Shown here: piece after piece, positions 55,164 to 64,000 of the stretch
Layout: each line of letters begins with the position of its first letter
Position numbering within the stretch: the stretch's first letter is position 1
Assembly (NCBI GenBank): GCA_019359275.1
Contig: JAHHHP010000022.1
Span: 1-64,000, forward strand
Direction of reading: 5' to 3'
DNA: 64,000 bases
Source of the DNA: Myxacorys chilensis ATA2-1-KO14
Lineage (GTDB): Bacteria; Cyanobacteriota; Cyanobacteriia; Leptolyngbyales; Leptolyngbyaceae
Position numbers and translations under genes: made by a program
Notes under the pieces: generated by a model
Databases searched by the model: none
Told to the model about the DNA's origin: nothing
What the model saw: only the letters and a program-made list of their open reading frames with translations

Positions 55164-57485
55164 ATGTTAGGACGACTGCTTGATGGACGCTACAAAATCG
55201 TAAAAGGACTCGGTTCAGGCGGCTTTGGGCACACCTACATTGCCGAAGACACTAAACGACCCGGTAATCCTGTTTGTGTGCTAAAGCATTTAAGTTTTAC
55301 AACTCCTGATCCCAGCATTCTGAAGCAAGCGCGACGCATGTTTTTTGCGGAGGCAGAAACGCTAGAGAAACTGGGAAGACATGATCAAATTCCGCAACTG
55401 CTGGCTTATTTTGAAGAAGATCACGAGTTTTATCTTGTTCAAGAATTTGTGCAGGGACATCCACTCAGCGATGAGCTAGTCGCAGGTCAGAAACGATCGG
55501 AAGACTGGGTAATTGATTGTTTAGAAGATGTTTTGAAAACTCTAGAATTTGTTCACCGTCATGGCGTGATTCATCGCGATCTCAAACCAGACAATCTGAT
55601 TCGGCGCGATCGCGAGCAAAAACTCGTCCTGATCGATTTTGGGGCCGTTAAGAGTATCGAAACGTCGATCACAGAATCGCAATCTGAAACGGCTCCTAGC
55701 CTCCCGGTTTATACCTCTGGCTATGCTTCTAGCGAACAGTGTCTTGGAAAGCCACATATCACTAGCGATCTGTATTCATTGGGCATGATCGCGATTCAAG
55801 CCTTGACAGGTGTCCGTCCTGCCCAATTGCCTCACGATTCCAAGACGTATGAATTACTATGGCGCAACCAAGCTTCGGTACGCGAAGAGTTAGCGATCGT
55901 CATCGAAACCATGACGAAATTTCATTTTGCCAATCGCTATCAGTCGGCTGCCCAAGTTTTAGAAGCTCTGGCCCACGTTAAAGAAGAGTCGCTGCTCACG
56001 CAAGCCCCGCTTTCTCTCATTGATGAACATCGCTTTTTCGCTCCGTCTAACATTTCCGCTAACATTCAGGACTCATCTCCAAACAAACCGAGCCAATCTA
56101 CAAAACTAAAGATTGCCGCGATCGGGGCGGGCGCGATCGCGGTGTTGGGTGCGTCGGCGTGGGCACTGTCTCGGCAATCTGATTCACCTCAACCTGTTCT
56201 CCCTCAAATCGCCACTCCGCTCAGTTCAGACCAAAACAAAATTAGTTATGGTGAACGGGTTTTGGGAGTGGGAGTGGGAGCAAACCTTCCGCTCAAACAA
56301 GAGGCGGCGGATCAGGTGGCGGCAGGCAATTTTGACGTGGCGATCGCGGCGTTAAAAAAAGCTCGCGCTGTAGATCGATCTGACCCAGAAACGCTGATTT
56401 ATCTCAACAATGCTGCAATTGCAACCGAAAAAGCCTATACGATCGCAGTTGCTGTGCCGCTTAAAACCCAACCTCAACCTGCAAACGAACTTTTGCGAGG
56501 CGTAGCCCAGGCACAAGAGCGGGTCAACACCTCTGGCGGAATTAACGGAACAAAATTGAAAGTTGCGATCGCCAGTGATGACAATAATCCTGATACAGCT
56601 CAACGCGTCGCCAAAACGCTGGTGAATACTCCAGCCGTTCTCGGCGTGGTCGGGCATGGCATTAGTGACACAACGTTTGCGGCGGGGGAAGTGTATCAGG
56701 CAGGAGAACTCGTGGCGATCGCCCCCATTAGTTCTGCCACAGAATTATCTAGGCTGAGCCACTATGTGTTTCGGGCCATGCCGAGTGATAAACGTCCGGC
56801 AAAACGACTGGCAGACTATATGGTGAATCAGCTTAAAAAGCGAAAAGTTGCCATTTTCTACAATTCCACTAGCCAATACAGCACATCGCTGAAAAATGCG
56901 TTTAAGGATGCGTTGTTCTTTGGTAATCAAGGCAGCACTGCTGAGATTGATTTTAATGCGCCCGACTTTGAGCAAACGGCAGCCGTTGATCTGGCCATTC
57001 GCAAAGGGGCAGAGGTACTGATGCTGGTTCCAGACAACAAATATGTTGATCGCGCCCTGTTAGTGATTGCGGCCAACCAAAAACGGTTGCCAATGCTGGC
57101 AGGAGATGTGATGTTTTCTCCTCGAATTCTCAGGAGTGGCGATGCGAGTACTGGGCTAACGATCGCAGTTCCTTACTACCAATTAGAGGTCGATAACTCT
57201 CTGTTTCAAAAGCAAGCAACCAAGCTTTGGAATAACGCTGTCAACTGGAGAACTGTGCTTGCTTACGACGCAACACAAGCCCTGATTACCGCGATTGGGC
57301 AATCTCCTACTCGCAACGGAATTCGGAGTATTTTAGCGAAACCAGATTTTGTATCGCCTGGCGGAATTCATCCGTTTAGTTTTTCGACAGAAGGCGATCG
57401 CGAGACAAAAATCGCGCTGATGAAAGTGACACCAGCGCGAACAAAAGCCAAAGCAAAGCAGTACGAATTTCAGCCTGTCAAATAA
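55164..57485 (+). CDS. Ser/Thr protein kinase fused to a periplasmic-binding sensor domain
   Basis: A 773-residue protein. The kinase domain (1-275) has the loop LGSGGFGHTY, HRDLKPDNL and DFGAV, and is probably active. A TM helix (IAAIGAGAIAVLGASAWAL, ~315) is followed by an extracytoplasmic type I periplasmic-binding fold (400-770), like the Leu/Ile/Val receptor: PQPANELLRGVAQAQERVN, VLGVVGHGISDTT. Such one-protein receptors link nutrient sensing to phosphorylation. The ligand may be an amino acid or amide. Good fit to the multi-domain STK class of cyanobacteria. Confidence 0.9.
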   Translation: MLGRLLDGRYKIVKGLGSGGFGHTYIAEDTKRPGNPVCVLKHLSFTTPDPSILKQARRMFFAEAETLEKLGRHDQIPQLLAYFEEDHEFYLVQEFVQGHPLSDELVAGQKRSEDWVIDCLEDVLKTLEFVHRHGVIHRDLKPDNLIRRDREQKLVLIDFGAVKSIETSITESQSETAPSLPVYTSGYASSEQCLGKPHITSDLYSLGMIAIQALTGVRPAQLPHDSKTYELLWRNQASVREELAIVIETMTKFHFANRYQSAAQVLEALAHVKEESLLTQAPLSLIDEHRFFAPSNISANIQDSSPNKPSQSTKLKIAAIGAGAIAVLGASAWALSRQSDSPQPVLPQIATPLSSDQNKISYGERVLGVGVGANLPLKQEAADQVAAGNFDVAIAALKKARAVDRSDPETLIYLNNAAIATEKAYTIAVAVPLKTQPQPANELLRGVAQAQERVNTSGGINGTKLKVAIASDDNNPDTAQRVAKTLVNTPAVLGVVGHGISDTTFAAGEVYQAGELVAIAPISSATELSRLSHYVFRAMPSDKRPAKRLADYMVNQLKKRKVAIFYNSTSQYSTSLKNAFKDALFFGNQGSTAEIDFNAPDFEQTAAVDLAIRKGAEVLMLVPDNKYVDRALLVIAANQKRLPMLAGDVMFSPRILRSGDASTGLTIAVPYYQLEVDNSLFQKQATKLWNNAVNWRTVLAYDATQALITAIGQSPTRNGIRSILAKPDFVSPGGIHPFSFSTEGDRETKIALMKVTPARTKAKAKQYEFQPVK

Positions 57486-57839
57486 CTATTTTTGCGCGGG
57501 GGGAGTCACCGCTGAGGGAGCGGTTTGAGGTTGCTGAAGGCGTTGACGCTGTTGATCTCTGAATGATTTTGCCGCCGCATCTAGATTTTCGCGTTGTTGC
57601 GCTCGAAACGCTGCCGGATCAAGCGGACTCTGAGAAAGTTGCTGAATCAGTTGCATCAATCCTGTGGTGCTGCCATCACTGCGGTTGTTGAACAAATCAG
57701 TTAGAGAATCACTGGCCTGAGGATCTTTTAGAAGAGCGGCGCTATTAGGGGTACTCCCAGGAATTTGAGCAAACGAGGCAGGCGCAAACGCAATTGCCAA
57801 TCCTACTCCTGCTAACAGACCCAACACAAACTTTGCCAT
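57486..57839 (-). CDS. Secreted hypothetical protein
   Basis: A 117-residue protein from MAKFVLGLLAG with a clear signal peptide (FVLGLLAGVGLAIAFAPASFA). The mature part is Gln/Ala-rich (QQLSQSPLDPAAFRAQQREN, then QRQRLQQPQTAPS) with no known domain. It may be a periplasmic helical protein. It is convergent with the kinase, with the two stops adjacent. Confidence 0.6.
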   Translation of the reverse strand: MAKFVLGLLAGVGLAIAFAPASFAQIPGSTPNSAALLKDPQASDSLTDLFNNRSDGSTTGLMQLIQQLSQSPLDPAAFRAQQRENLDAAAKSFRDQQRQRLQQPQTAPSAVTPPAQK

Positions 57840-57920
57840 AACCATTAACTCCCACTACGTGATACTGCAATTCTACCCAAGACGGGTTTTTCTGAAAAAT
57901 GCTCCCCAAAAAGAGTTTTT

Positions 57921-58802
57921 TTAGGCAAGGCGACGACGCAGCAAAGGTTGAATACTGATCAAGGTAAGGGTGCAAAATCCGACTAGGATTAGCAGCGCAC
58001 CACCGAGAGACACGTTGCCGAAAGGCGCTTGCATAATAATGCTGCTAAAACTCCAATCCTTGTGAAGATAAAGATAGCGAATGGGTTCGATCGCATAACT
58101 CAACGGGTTGAGAGTCGCAACGACTTGCAACCACTTGGGCATAAATGATAATGGCACCAGTGCCGTACTTGCAAACAGTAGCGGTAGATTGGTGACGAAG
58201 ATAACGGCAATCAGCTCAATATGCCCGGGCAAAGCAAACGCGAGTCCAAGACTCAATCCAGTTACTCCTAGCACGAGCAACAGAACGATGAATGCAACGA
58301 GGGCAAGCCCAAATGCGTTCGGCAATCCTGCACCGAGCAATGCACTCATCACGACGATCGCGGCTGTTTGAATCAGGCTCAAGGTCGTAATGAAGATTGC
58401 AGACGCCATTACGATCGAAAATCTTGATGCTAATGGCGCAACCAATAAGCGGTTGAGGAAACCAAACTCGCGATCGAACATGACCGGAAGCCCAGCATTG
58501 AGCGCACCACCAAACGCCGTAAAGACAATCACGCCCGCGCCGAGAAACTGACCGTAGCTAATGCGATCGCCAAACAATCCTTGGGGTGCGTTCTGAAATA
58601 GTGCCCCAAACAAAATCAGCCACATGAGCGGTTGAATAATGCCTGCCGCCAGTGTCGATGGACGCCGCTGAAGCTGAATAAACAACCGCCGAGTCAGCGC
58701 CAAGGTTTCTTGAACAAATTCCCCAACCAGATTTGGTTGAGACAGTGTAGCTAAAGGCTTTTCACTAAGACCGTTTTTAGACGGGGTAAGCGTGCTGCTC
58801 AT
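57921..58802 (-). CDS. ABC-2 type transporter permease
   Basis: A 293-residue permease with six TM segments (LIWLILFGALF..., FTAFGGALNAGLPVMFDREFGFLNRLLVAPL). The latter is the ABC-2 signature region, as in DrrB and NodJ. It works with the ATPase encoded 42 nt upstream. Gene order permease-ATPase-ctaB is found in several cyanobacteria, and it may export a drug or lipid or support the heme/oxidase system. Confidence 0.9.
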   Translation of the reverse strand: MSSTLTPSKNGLSEKPLATLSQPNLVGEFVQETLALTRRLFIQLQRRPSTLAAGIIQPLMWLILFGALFQNAPQGLFGDRISYGQFLGAGVIVFTAFGGALNAGLPVMFDREFGFLNRLLVAPLASRFSIVMASAIFITTLSLIQTAAIVVMSALLGAGLPNAFGLALVAFIVLLLVLGVTGLSLGLAFALPGHIELIAVIFVTNLPLLFASTALVPLSFMPKWLQVVATLNPLSYAIEPIRYLYLHKDWSFSSIIMQAPFGNVSLGGALLILVGFCTLTLISIQPLLRRRLA

Positions 58803-58844
58803 AATACATTCCTTTTAATAACAGTCCTTTTGATAACAGAAGAA

Positions 58845-59861
58845 CTAGCGCATGTTTTGCTTCTTCTCAGCTTTTGCATCTCGGCTTCCTGCCGCCGCCA
58901 GATCCGCATCTAGCAGGGTGCGACCTGTCGCCGTGAGGTAGACATCATCTAAACTAGGACGCGACTGAGCAATGCCAAATGTCGGGAGTCCAGCTTTTTG
59001 TAGCGTTTGCTGAACGCCCATTAACGCTTCGCTATTGGGGGTCACTACGAGATTAAGAGAATTGCCTTGAGCCGGGTTAATAATGACCTCCTGAACGGTT
59101 GGCAAAGATTCTAGAAGAGATTTTGCCTGTTGAGCTTCGTCTGTTGGAGAGAATTCTCGAATCCGTAGCGTGATGCGATCGCCGCCAACTCGATCTTTCA
59201 ACTCAGAAGGCGTACCGGATGCAATCACCATACCGCGATCGATGATGGCAACGCGATCGGCAAGCGCATCAATTTCTTCTAAATAATGGCTTGTAATCAG
59301 AACTGTCGTTCCAACTTCTCGCAATCGTCGCAAAAAGTTCCATACAGTACTACGGCTCTCAATATCGAGTCCGACTGTCGGCTCATCTAAAACAAGAACA
59401 TCAGGCTGGTGAAGCAGTCCAGCGGCTAAATCGAGTCGCTTCTTGAGACCACCAGAGTAGGTTCCCGTCCGCTTGTCTGCCCATTCGTCTAGCCCCAGAA
59501 GATCGATCGTTTCTGCGATTCGCTGTTTGGCAGTGGCTTTCGGCAGGTGATAGAGCGCAGCTTGCAACTCTAGAAGCTCTCGCCCAGTCAGAACCTTATC
59601 GAGCGCCACTTCTTGAGCAATGTATCCCAGCCGCTGCCGAGCTTGACGAGGATTGTCAACAACTGAAATGCCAGAGACTTCGATCGTGCCTGAATCTGGT
59701 TCTGTCAACGTACACAAGCAGCGGAGTGTCGTCGTTTTTCCGGCTCCGTTGGGTCCAAGCAGGCCAAAAATTTCGCCCGACTGAACGCTGAGCGAAACAT
59801 CTTTGACCGCTTCTACTGACCCATAGCGCTTCTGGAGCTTTTCGATGAAGACCGCAGGCAT
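58845..59861 (-). CDS. DrrA-like ABC transporter ATPase
   Basis: A 338-residue ATPase from MPAVFIEKLQ. Walker A GPNGAGKTT, signature YSGGLKKRLDLAAGL, Walker B VLVLDEPTVGLD, switch His in LITSHY. A C-terminal domain of ~110 residues (DRITLRIREF) is typical of the DrrA class. It energises the following permease. Same strand as ctaB, 100 bp downstream of it. Confidence 0.92.
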   Translation of the reverse strand: MPAVFIEKLQKRYGSVEAVKDVSLSVQSGEIFGLLGPNGAGKTTTLRCLCTLTEPDSGTIEVSGISVVDNPRQARQRLGYIAQEVALDKVLTGRELLELQAALYHLPKATAKQRIAETIDLLGLDEWADKRTGTYSGGLKKRLDLAAGLLHQPDVLVLDEPTVGLDIESRSTVWNFLRRLREVGTTVLITSHYLEEIDALADRVAIIDRGMVIASGTPSELKDRVGGDRITLRIREFSPTDEAQQAKSLLESLPTVQEVIINPAQGNSLNLVVTPNSEALMGVQQTLQKAGLPTFGIAQSRPSLDDVYLTATGRTLLDADLAAAGSRDAKAEKKQNMR

Positions 59862-59961
59862 AGTCGGTACTCCTCTATACAAATCTCAACATGTCTATAC
59901 CTATTGTAGTAGTTCTGGTGAACAGATAATGAGGTGTGGAGAAGCGATCTCCTGAGGAGGA

Positions 59962-60921
59962 TTACCCTAATCGAGTGATGTAGGCTGTCGCAACATCGAC
60001 GAGCTGATGAGTAATCGGGAGGCTATCGATCCCCATGCCCGCGCAAAGCAGCATCATGTAGAAAATTGAGTATTTAAACGTTGCGCGTGCAACTTGCAGA
60101 TCTGACGGCGTTTGCATCAATTTCCAAGCCTTTTGCACAAAAATGCCGTTTAGCAGCATCGCGATCGCGCCATACACCACGCCCATCACATGCAATGGAT
60201 AGACCAACAGCAGCGTTGCTGGAATTAGCGACAGGGTGTAGTAAAAAATTTGACGACTTGTAGACTCGTTACCTTTTACCACAGGCATCATTGGTACGCC
60301 GACCTTGGCGTAATCTTCGCGAATCAGGATGGCTAACGCCCAGAAATGCGGTGGTGTCCACAGGCAAATAATTGCGAATAGAACCCACGCTGCCCAGCTT
60401 AAATCGCCCGTCACGGCTGCCCAACCCACAAGCGGAGGAATCGCACCCGCTGCGCCGCCAATCACAATATTTTGAGTGCTATGACGCTTGAGCCAATGCG
60501 TGTAAACCAGCACGTAAACCAGAATGCCCGACATTGCCAAACACGCGCTGAGCAGGTTTGCAAAAACAGTCAACAGCGTAAACGAAGCGATCGCCAGCGC
60601 GATCGCAAAGATCAGCGCATCACGCGGACTAACTCGACCTGACGGAAGTGGGCGACCGCGTGTCCGCTCCATCACATAATCAATGTCGCGATCGTACAAA
60701 CAATTAATTGTATTCGCTGATCCAGAGGCAAACGTTCCGCTCAGCAATGTCACTAACAGCAATACCGGATCAACCTGTCCTTCTGCTGCAATCCACATTG
60801 CCCCTGCTGTTGTAATTAGCAACAGCAAAATAATCCGAGGTTTTGTCAGTTGAACATAGCTTTGAATAATTTGTAGGAAATCTTGATTGCGGCGTGAAAC
60901 GCCCGTCATTGCATTTTGCAT
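59962..60921 (-). CDS. ctaB: Protoheme IX farnesyltransferase (heme O synthase)
   Basis: A 319-residue UbiA-type prenyltransferase with about nine TM helices. The Asp-rich motif NCLYDRDIDYVMERTRGRP and the second loop WTPPHFWALAI are diagnostic. It adds a farnesyl group to protoheme IX to give heme O, the precursor of heme A for cytochrome oxidase. It is downstream of ctaA with a 146-bp gap on the same strand. Confidence 0.96.
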   Translation of the reverse strand: MQNAMTGVSRRNQDFLQIIQSYVQLTKPRIILLLLITTAGAMWIAAEGQVDPVLLLVTLLSGTFASGSANTINCLYDRDIDYVMERTRGRPLPSGRVSPRDALIFAIALAIASFTLLTVFANLLSACLAMSGILVYVLVYTHWLKRHSTQNIVIGGAAGAIPPLVGWAAVTGDLSWAAWVLFAIICLWTPPHFWALAILIREDYAKVGVPMMPVVKGNESTSRQIFYYTLSLIPATLLLVYPLHVMGVVYGAIAMLLNGIFVQKAWKLMQTPSDLQVARATFKYSIFYMMLLCAGMGIDSLPITHQLVDVATAYITRLG

Positions 60922-61067
60922 TCGCGTATTCCGTAAACGAGAGAGTAGAGACGCAATATATTGCGTTTAAAGATATTGGTCTAGCAACTATTGCGTCTTT
61001 GACGTAAGCATTGTTCTAAGGATTGGATTGCAGCGATTGTTCGGTAAAAATCGTGCAGATCCACCGA

Positions 61068-62021
61068 TCATTCCACCGTTGCAAGCGTTTCGTCTGCTGA
61101 TGGTGTTAATTGCACCGCTGCTTGATCCCGCAACGCCAAAACCGCAAAAACAATTAGCGTTCCCAACAGCGCAGCGCCCGTCGCCTGATGCGCTACCGTC
61201 AACGGCTCCACCTGCAATCGGAGTCGAAACGTTGCAACACCCAGCGTAATTTGCAACAGCAACAGCAGCCCAGCGACATTCGCCAATCGCCGCAATGCAA
61301 ACGAAAGCGCTGGAGTTCGCCAAGCCATGACGACCAGCGTTAGCACCGCGATCGTAGGCGGCACGATTCCAGCAATGTGACTATTCATCACCATGCAGAG
61401 CTTTGATGTCCCTAAGCATTGGTGCAGCGCCCATTGAGAAGAGACTAATCCTCCCAGAATGCTTTGCATATAGACCAAAACTGCCGCACTTACGCCCACC
61501 CAGCGGAGTTTGCCAACGGTTCCAATGCCTTTGTAAACCACCAGGGAAGATCCGATCGCTAGCAGCGTTCCAAAGAACAACAGTCCGGTTCCAAGGTGAG
61601 CCGTCACAATATCAAAGCGCAGCAACTCAGTCACCGTCAGACCGCCCAAAATTCCTTGAAAGACCACGAGAAACAGGGCAAAACTCGCGGCGCTCGGCAT
61701 CCAGCGAGGCAAGTCCCGACGGAACCACCACGCCGCACCGCAGAGCGCGATCGCGCCAAATCCAATCGTTGTGGCAACAAGACGATGAAACCATTCTAAA
61801 AAAACTTGCAGGTTCATCTGCTGACGCGGCACAAACTCCCCATAGCACAAGGGCCAGTCAGGACAAGACAAACCCGCATTCATCACACGGGTAGCGCTGC
61901 CCAATGCCATCAGGAAAAGCGTCGCGATCGCCAGCCCAAACACCAACCGCGTCATCCAAACTCTGACGGCAATAGATGAGGGCGAAGAAACAGGAGAAGA
62001 GTGAAGAATAGAATTTGACAT
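61068..62021 (-). CDS. ctaA: Heme A synthase
   Basis: A 317-residue protein with eight TM helices. The histidines and cysteines of the CtaA/Cox15 family are visible in CPDWPLCYG, EWFHRLVAT, ALHQCLG and VAHQATGA. It oxidises heme O to heme A. The N-terminal 20 residues are Ser-rich and soluble. It diverges from ctaC. Confidence 0.95.
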   Translation of the reverse strand: MSNSILHSSPVSSPSSIAVRVWMTRLVFGLAIATLFLMALGSATRVMNAGLSCPDWPLCYGEFVPRQQMNLQVFLEWFHRLVATTIGFGAIALCGAAWWFRRDLPRWMPSAASFALFLVVFQGILGGLTVTELLRFDIVTAHLGTGLLFFGTLLAIGSSLVVYKGIGTVGKLRWVGVSAAVLVYMQSILGGLVSSQWALHQCLGTSKLCMVMNSHIAGIVPPTIAVLTLVVMAWRTPALSFALRRLANVAGLLLLLQITLGVATFRLRLQVEPLTVAHQATGAALLGTLIVFAVLALRDQAAVQLTPSADETLATVE

Positions 62022-62533
62022 CTGAGAAATTTATTGTTCCGGTCTCTGAAGAGAAAATAAAAGTTCACGGAAATCGGAGCATCTGCTCTAAGTTCTACTT
62101 TAGTGACGGAATCGTTAATTTGAACAGCTTTAGGGAATTCTTCGGATTCTCAATGGCTTCCAGTCAACCTTCTACAACGCTTCTGCTGCGATCCCAAAGA
62201 AAATATTAAGGATACTTCTGAAACAGAACACATCCAAAGAGCCGTGTCGTACCGTTGAGGGGGGAGTTACCCAAATAGAGGTTTTGGCGTTTCAGCTTAG
62301 ATTCAAACTGACATTTAGCCTTATTGGTTTTCGCGTTAGGATCTCTCTTAAGGGCGCTCTCCATCCAAAGCCCAAATACTAGAATTTCAAACGTTGATAT
62401 TTCATCAAACATCTATGCTCTGAGCGAACAGACCGAGGGACAGCGAACCAGCCATAATCCATGTTGCCTTTTCCCGTTTAGTAGGTCTTCTTACACCCGA
62501 TCCCACGTCCCCCATGAATGAGAGTGATGAGCC
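62022..62533. promoter_or_regulatory. Divergent promoter region ctaA / ctaC
   Basis: About 510 bp between divergent ctaA and ctaC. The coding frames here are short, Lys-rich or unlike genes, so it is probably regulatory. I see no clear tRNA, repeat, or known riboswitch; the promoters of both cta units must lie here. Confidence 0.45.
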
Positions 62534-63640
62534 GTGAATATTCCAAGTCAAATTACAACGCTTCTCGCTGGTATTCTTCTGACCCTAATTAGCTTTTGGT
62601 ATGGTCAGAACCACAACCTATTACCCGTTGAAGCCTCTAAGAATGCTGCTTCAGTAGACAGTCTGTTTAACGCCATGTTGACAATTGGCACAGGTATTTT
62701 TCTACTGGTTGCTGGCATTCTGATCTACAGCGCTATTAAGTTCAGACGCGATCCTGACGACACAAGTGACGGACCGCCCGTACATGGCAATATTCCGCTA
62801 GAAATTCTCTGGACAGCGATTCCGGCCATTATCGTGTTAGGGATTTCGGTCTACAGCTTTGACGTTTACATGGATGAAAACGGCATGAATCCCATGGATC
62901 ACATGGCGCATGGGAAAGCTCAGCATCAGGTAGCAGCGCAGCCAGGAAATGCAGTTGCGCAGCTTACAGGGTCCCCCGCATTTGCCGCAACTCTTGTTTC
63001 TCAAGCTGATCCCAACCAGCAGCAAGCCGAATCGATTCTGAAAGATCCAGCCACCAACGCTGTGCGAGAAGATATTCCGCAACGTAAGGACGCGCCAACG
63101 CTGGGAACTGTCTCGCCACGAGTGGGTTCATCTCCTGAGAAAACAGAGAAGCCTGCTGAAGTAGTCATCAGTGCGACAGGAATGCAGTACGCTTGGCTGT
63201 TTACCTATCCAGGAACCGAAGTCGTTGCAGGAGAACTGCACGTTCCCTTGGGTCGCGACGTCTTGATTAATATTTCTGCTAACGATGTTCTACATGCGTT
63301 CTGGGTTCCAGAATTTCGTCTGAAGCAAGACGCTGTGCCCGGACGCCAAACTGAGATTCGCTTCACTCCAACTAGAGAAGGTCAGTATCCCCTGATTTGT
63401 GCTGAGCTATGCGGGGCATACCACGGTGCAATGAAAACGATCGTGGTTGTGGAGCCTCAAGAAGCGTATGACAGTTGGCTTCAGAGTCAAGAAGTTGCCA
63501 GTGCTGAGGTGCTTGATCGAGCGATAGCGGCCAATCCCGCTACGATGACCGACGAAGAGTACCTTGCTCCCTATGCTCAAGATATCGGCATCACGGCAGC
63601 CGCCCTCGAACAGTTACACTCCCACGAGGGGCATTCCTAA
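62534..63640 (+). CDS. ctaC: Cytochrome c oxidase subunit II
   Basis: A 368-residue protein starting at GTG 62534. Two TM helices (near 10-25 and 50-70, then IPAIIVLGISVYSF) are followed by a cupredoxin domain with the CuA site: CAELCGAYHGAM plus the upstream His in DVLHAFWVPEF. Between TM2 and the cupredoxin a linker of ~75 residues (from HGKAQHQVAA to EKPAEVV) is longer than in most bacterial CtaC. It accepts electrons from a soluble cytochrome c or plastocyanin. Confidence 0.94.
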   Translation: MNIPSQITTLLAGILLTLISFWYGQNHNLLPVEASKNAASVDSLFNAMLTIGTGIFLLVAGILIYSAIKFRRDPDDTSDGPPVHGNIPLEILWTAIPAIIVLGISVYSFDVYMDENGMNPMDHMAHGKAQHQVAAQPGNAVAQLTGSPAFAATLVSQADPNQQQAESILKDPATNAVREDIPQRKDAPTLGTVSPRVGSSPEKTEKPAEVVISATGMQYAWLFTYPGTEVVAGELHVPLGRDVLINISANDVLHAFWVPEFRLKQDAVPGRQTEIRFTPTREGQYPLICAELCGAYHGAMKTIVVVEPQEAYDSWLQSQEVASAEVLDRAIAANPATMTDEEYLAPYAQDIGITAAALEQLHSHEGHS

Positions 63641-63719
63641 TTTCTGATAGACAGTTGATGGACGCTTAATCGACATTGGGTACTCCGTGTTACCCTGCCT
63701 ACCCCATACCCCTCTCGTC

Positions 63720-64000
63720 ATGACTCAAGCCGCTCAAATTCAAGAAGAAGCCAACCAGCTTGCCCACGGCAACAAGCCGGGCAACTGGAAGGAATACTTC
63801 TCCTTTAGCACTGACCATAAGGTGATCGGAATTCAATATCTGGTCACAACCTTCTTTTTTTATCTCATTGGCGGTGTGCTGGCGACCCTGGTTCGCACAG
63901 AACTCGCTACGCCTGAATCGGATTTTGTCAGCCGCGAGGTTTACAACAGCCTATTCACGGTTCACGCCACAGTAATGATCTTTCTATGGATTGTGCCTGG
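63720..64000 (+). CDS. ctaD: Cytochrome c oxidase subunit I, 5' part
   Basis: The first 93 codons only; the gene runs off the right edge. MTQAAQIQEE is followed by the cytosolic start, STDHKVIGIQYLVTTFFFYLIGG (TM1), and LFTVHATVMIFLWIVP, the TM2 segment holding the low-spin heme His in FTVHATVM. It lies 79 nt after ctaC, matching the cyanobacterial ctaCDE order. Confidence 0.95.
   Translation, partial: MTQAAQIQEEANQLAHGNKPGNWKEYFSFSTDHKVIGIQYLVTTFFFYLIGGVLATLVRTELATPESDFVSREVYNSLFTVHATVMIFLWIVP

Noticed and set aside
62206..62412. 68-codon Lys-rich frame between ctaA and ctaC
   Set aside because: No ribosome site and no family resemblance; the region is better explained as the divergent promoter region.

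Overview
This window reads as chromosome (or large plasmid) of a filamentous-type cyanobacterium. HIP1-like palindromes (GCGATCGC and its core CGATCG) are scattered through genes and spacers on both strands, and the gene families are cyanobacterial: a DevBCA exporter, paired PaO-like Rieske oxygenases, a PchR-type AraC regulator beside an AMIN-plug TonB receptor, DUF3598, a CrhR-like RNA helicase and a cta respiratory cluster. No heterocyst-specific genes are visible, so a Leptolyngbya-like host is only an inference.

Positions 1-7100 form the most unusual part. A compact tRNA array (left-edge tRNA, Lys, a Leu-anticodon tRNA, CAT, Thr, Gly, Gly, Val, Arg, Ala, an interrupted tRNA and His) leads into three long hairpin modules. 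These share AAGCTTACATACT on the 5' side and AACTTG on the 3' side. One module encloses a complete tRNA with a Ser anticodon, one interrupts a tRNA, and the third is the leader of a TROVE/Ro60-like vWA protein gene. This architecture, RNA-end stems closed over a tRNA-like body beside a Ro60 gene, resembles bacterial Y RNAs. Between the modules is a 66-residue protein with a ubiquitin-like strand-helix-strand pattern and a C-terminal Gly. Downstream are a decayed ERI1-like 3'-5' exonuclease, an unknown 277-residue protein and a small E1/ThiF-like adenylating enzyme. I read this as one tRNA/Y-RNA/Ro60/Ubl-E1 locus, probably involved in RNA surveillance or repair. A tRNA-Cys remnant lies beyond its right side.

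Positions 7200-13050 hold an iron-siderophore uptake cluster: a truncated FecE-type ATPase, a PchR-like regulator, a 21-bp tandem repeat that looks like its operator, a TonB receptor and a binding lipoprotein. It ends at an IS630-type transposase remnant and a 13-unit 21-bp tandem array. Two weaker 21-bp-period arrays occur at about 6.7-6.9 kb and 39.8-40.0 kb. Positions 13.3-24.9 kb hold an FAD oxidoreductase, a lipase, two tandem Rieske oxygenases followed by devBCA, an MFS exporter and an alpha/beta hydrolase. Positions 25-32.6 kb hold signalling genes: a cNMP-binding membrane protein, a response regulator, a hybrid kinase, an AEC transporter with an extra C-terminal domain, a GAF protein and a MinD-like ATPase.

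Positions 32.6-39.2 kb carry ureD, ureA, ureB and ureC on the minus strand, but the operon is broken up. A MntA-HepT toxin-antitoxin pair sits between ureD and ureA, and Coq4-like, GST and hydrolase genes separate ureB from ureC. Positions 39-55 kb hold mostly housekeeping and conserved cyanobacterial genes: a HlyD adaptor, rimO, a DEAD-box helicase, a DEDDh exonuclease with a C-terminal DNA-binding-like region, mgtE, a GerMN lipoprotein, a beta-CASP hydrolase, a GT39-type transferase, folB and nfi. Positions 55-64 kb hold a Ser/Thr kinase fused to a periplasmic-binding domain, a DrrAB-like ABC exporter and the divergent ctaBA / ctaCD cytochrome oxidase genes, with ctaD running off the right edge.
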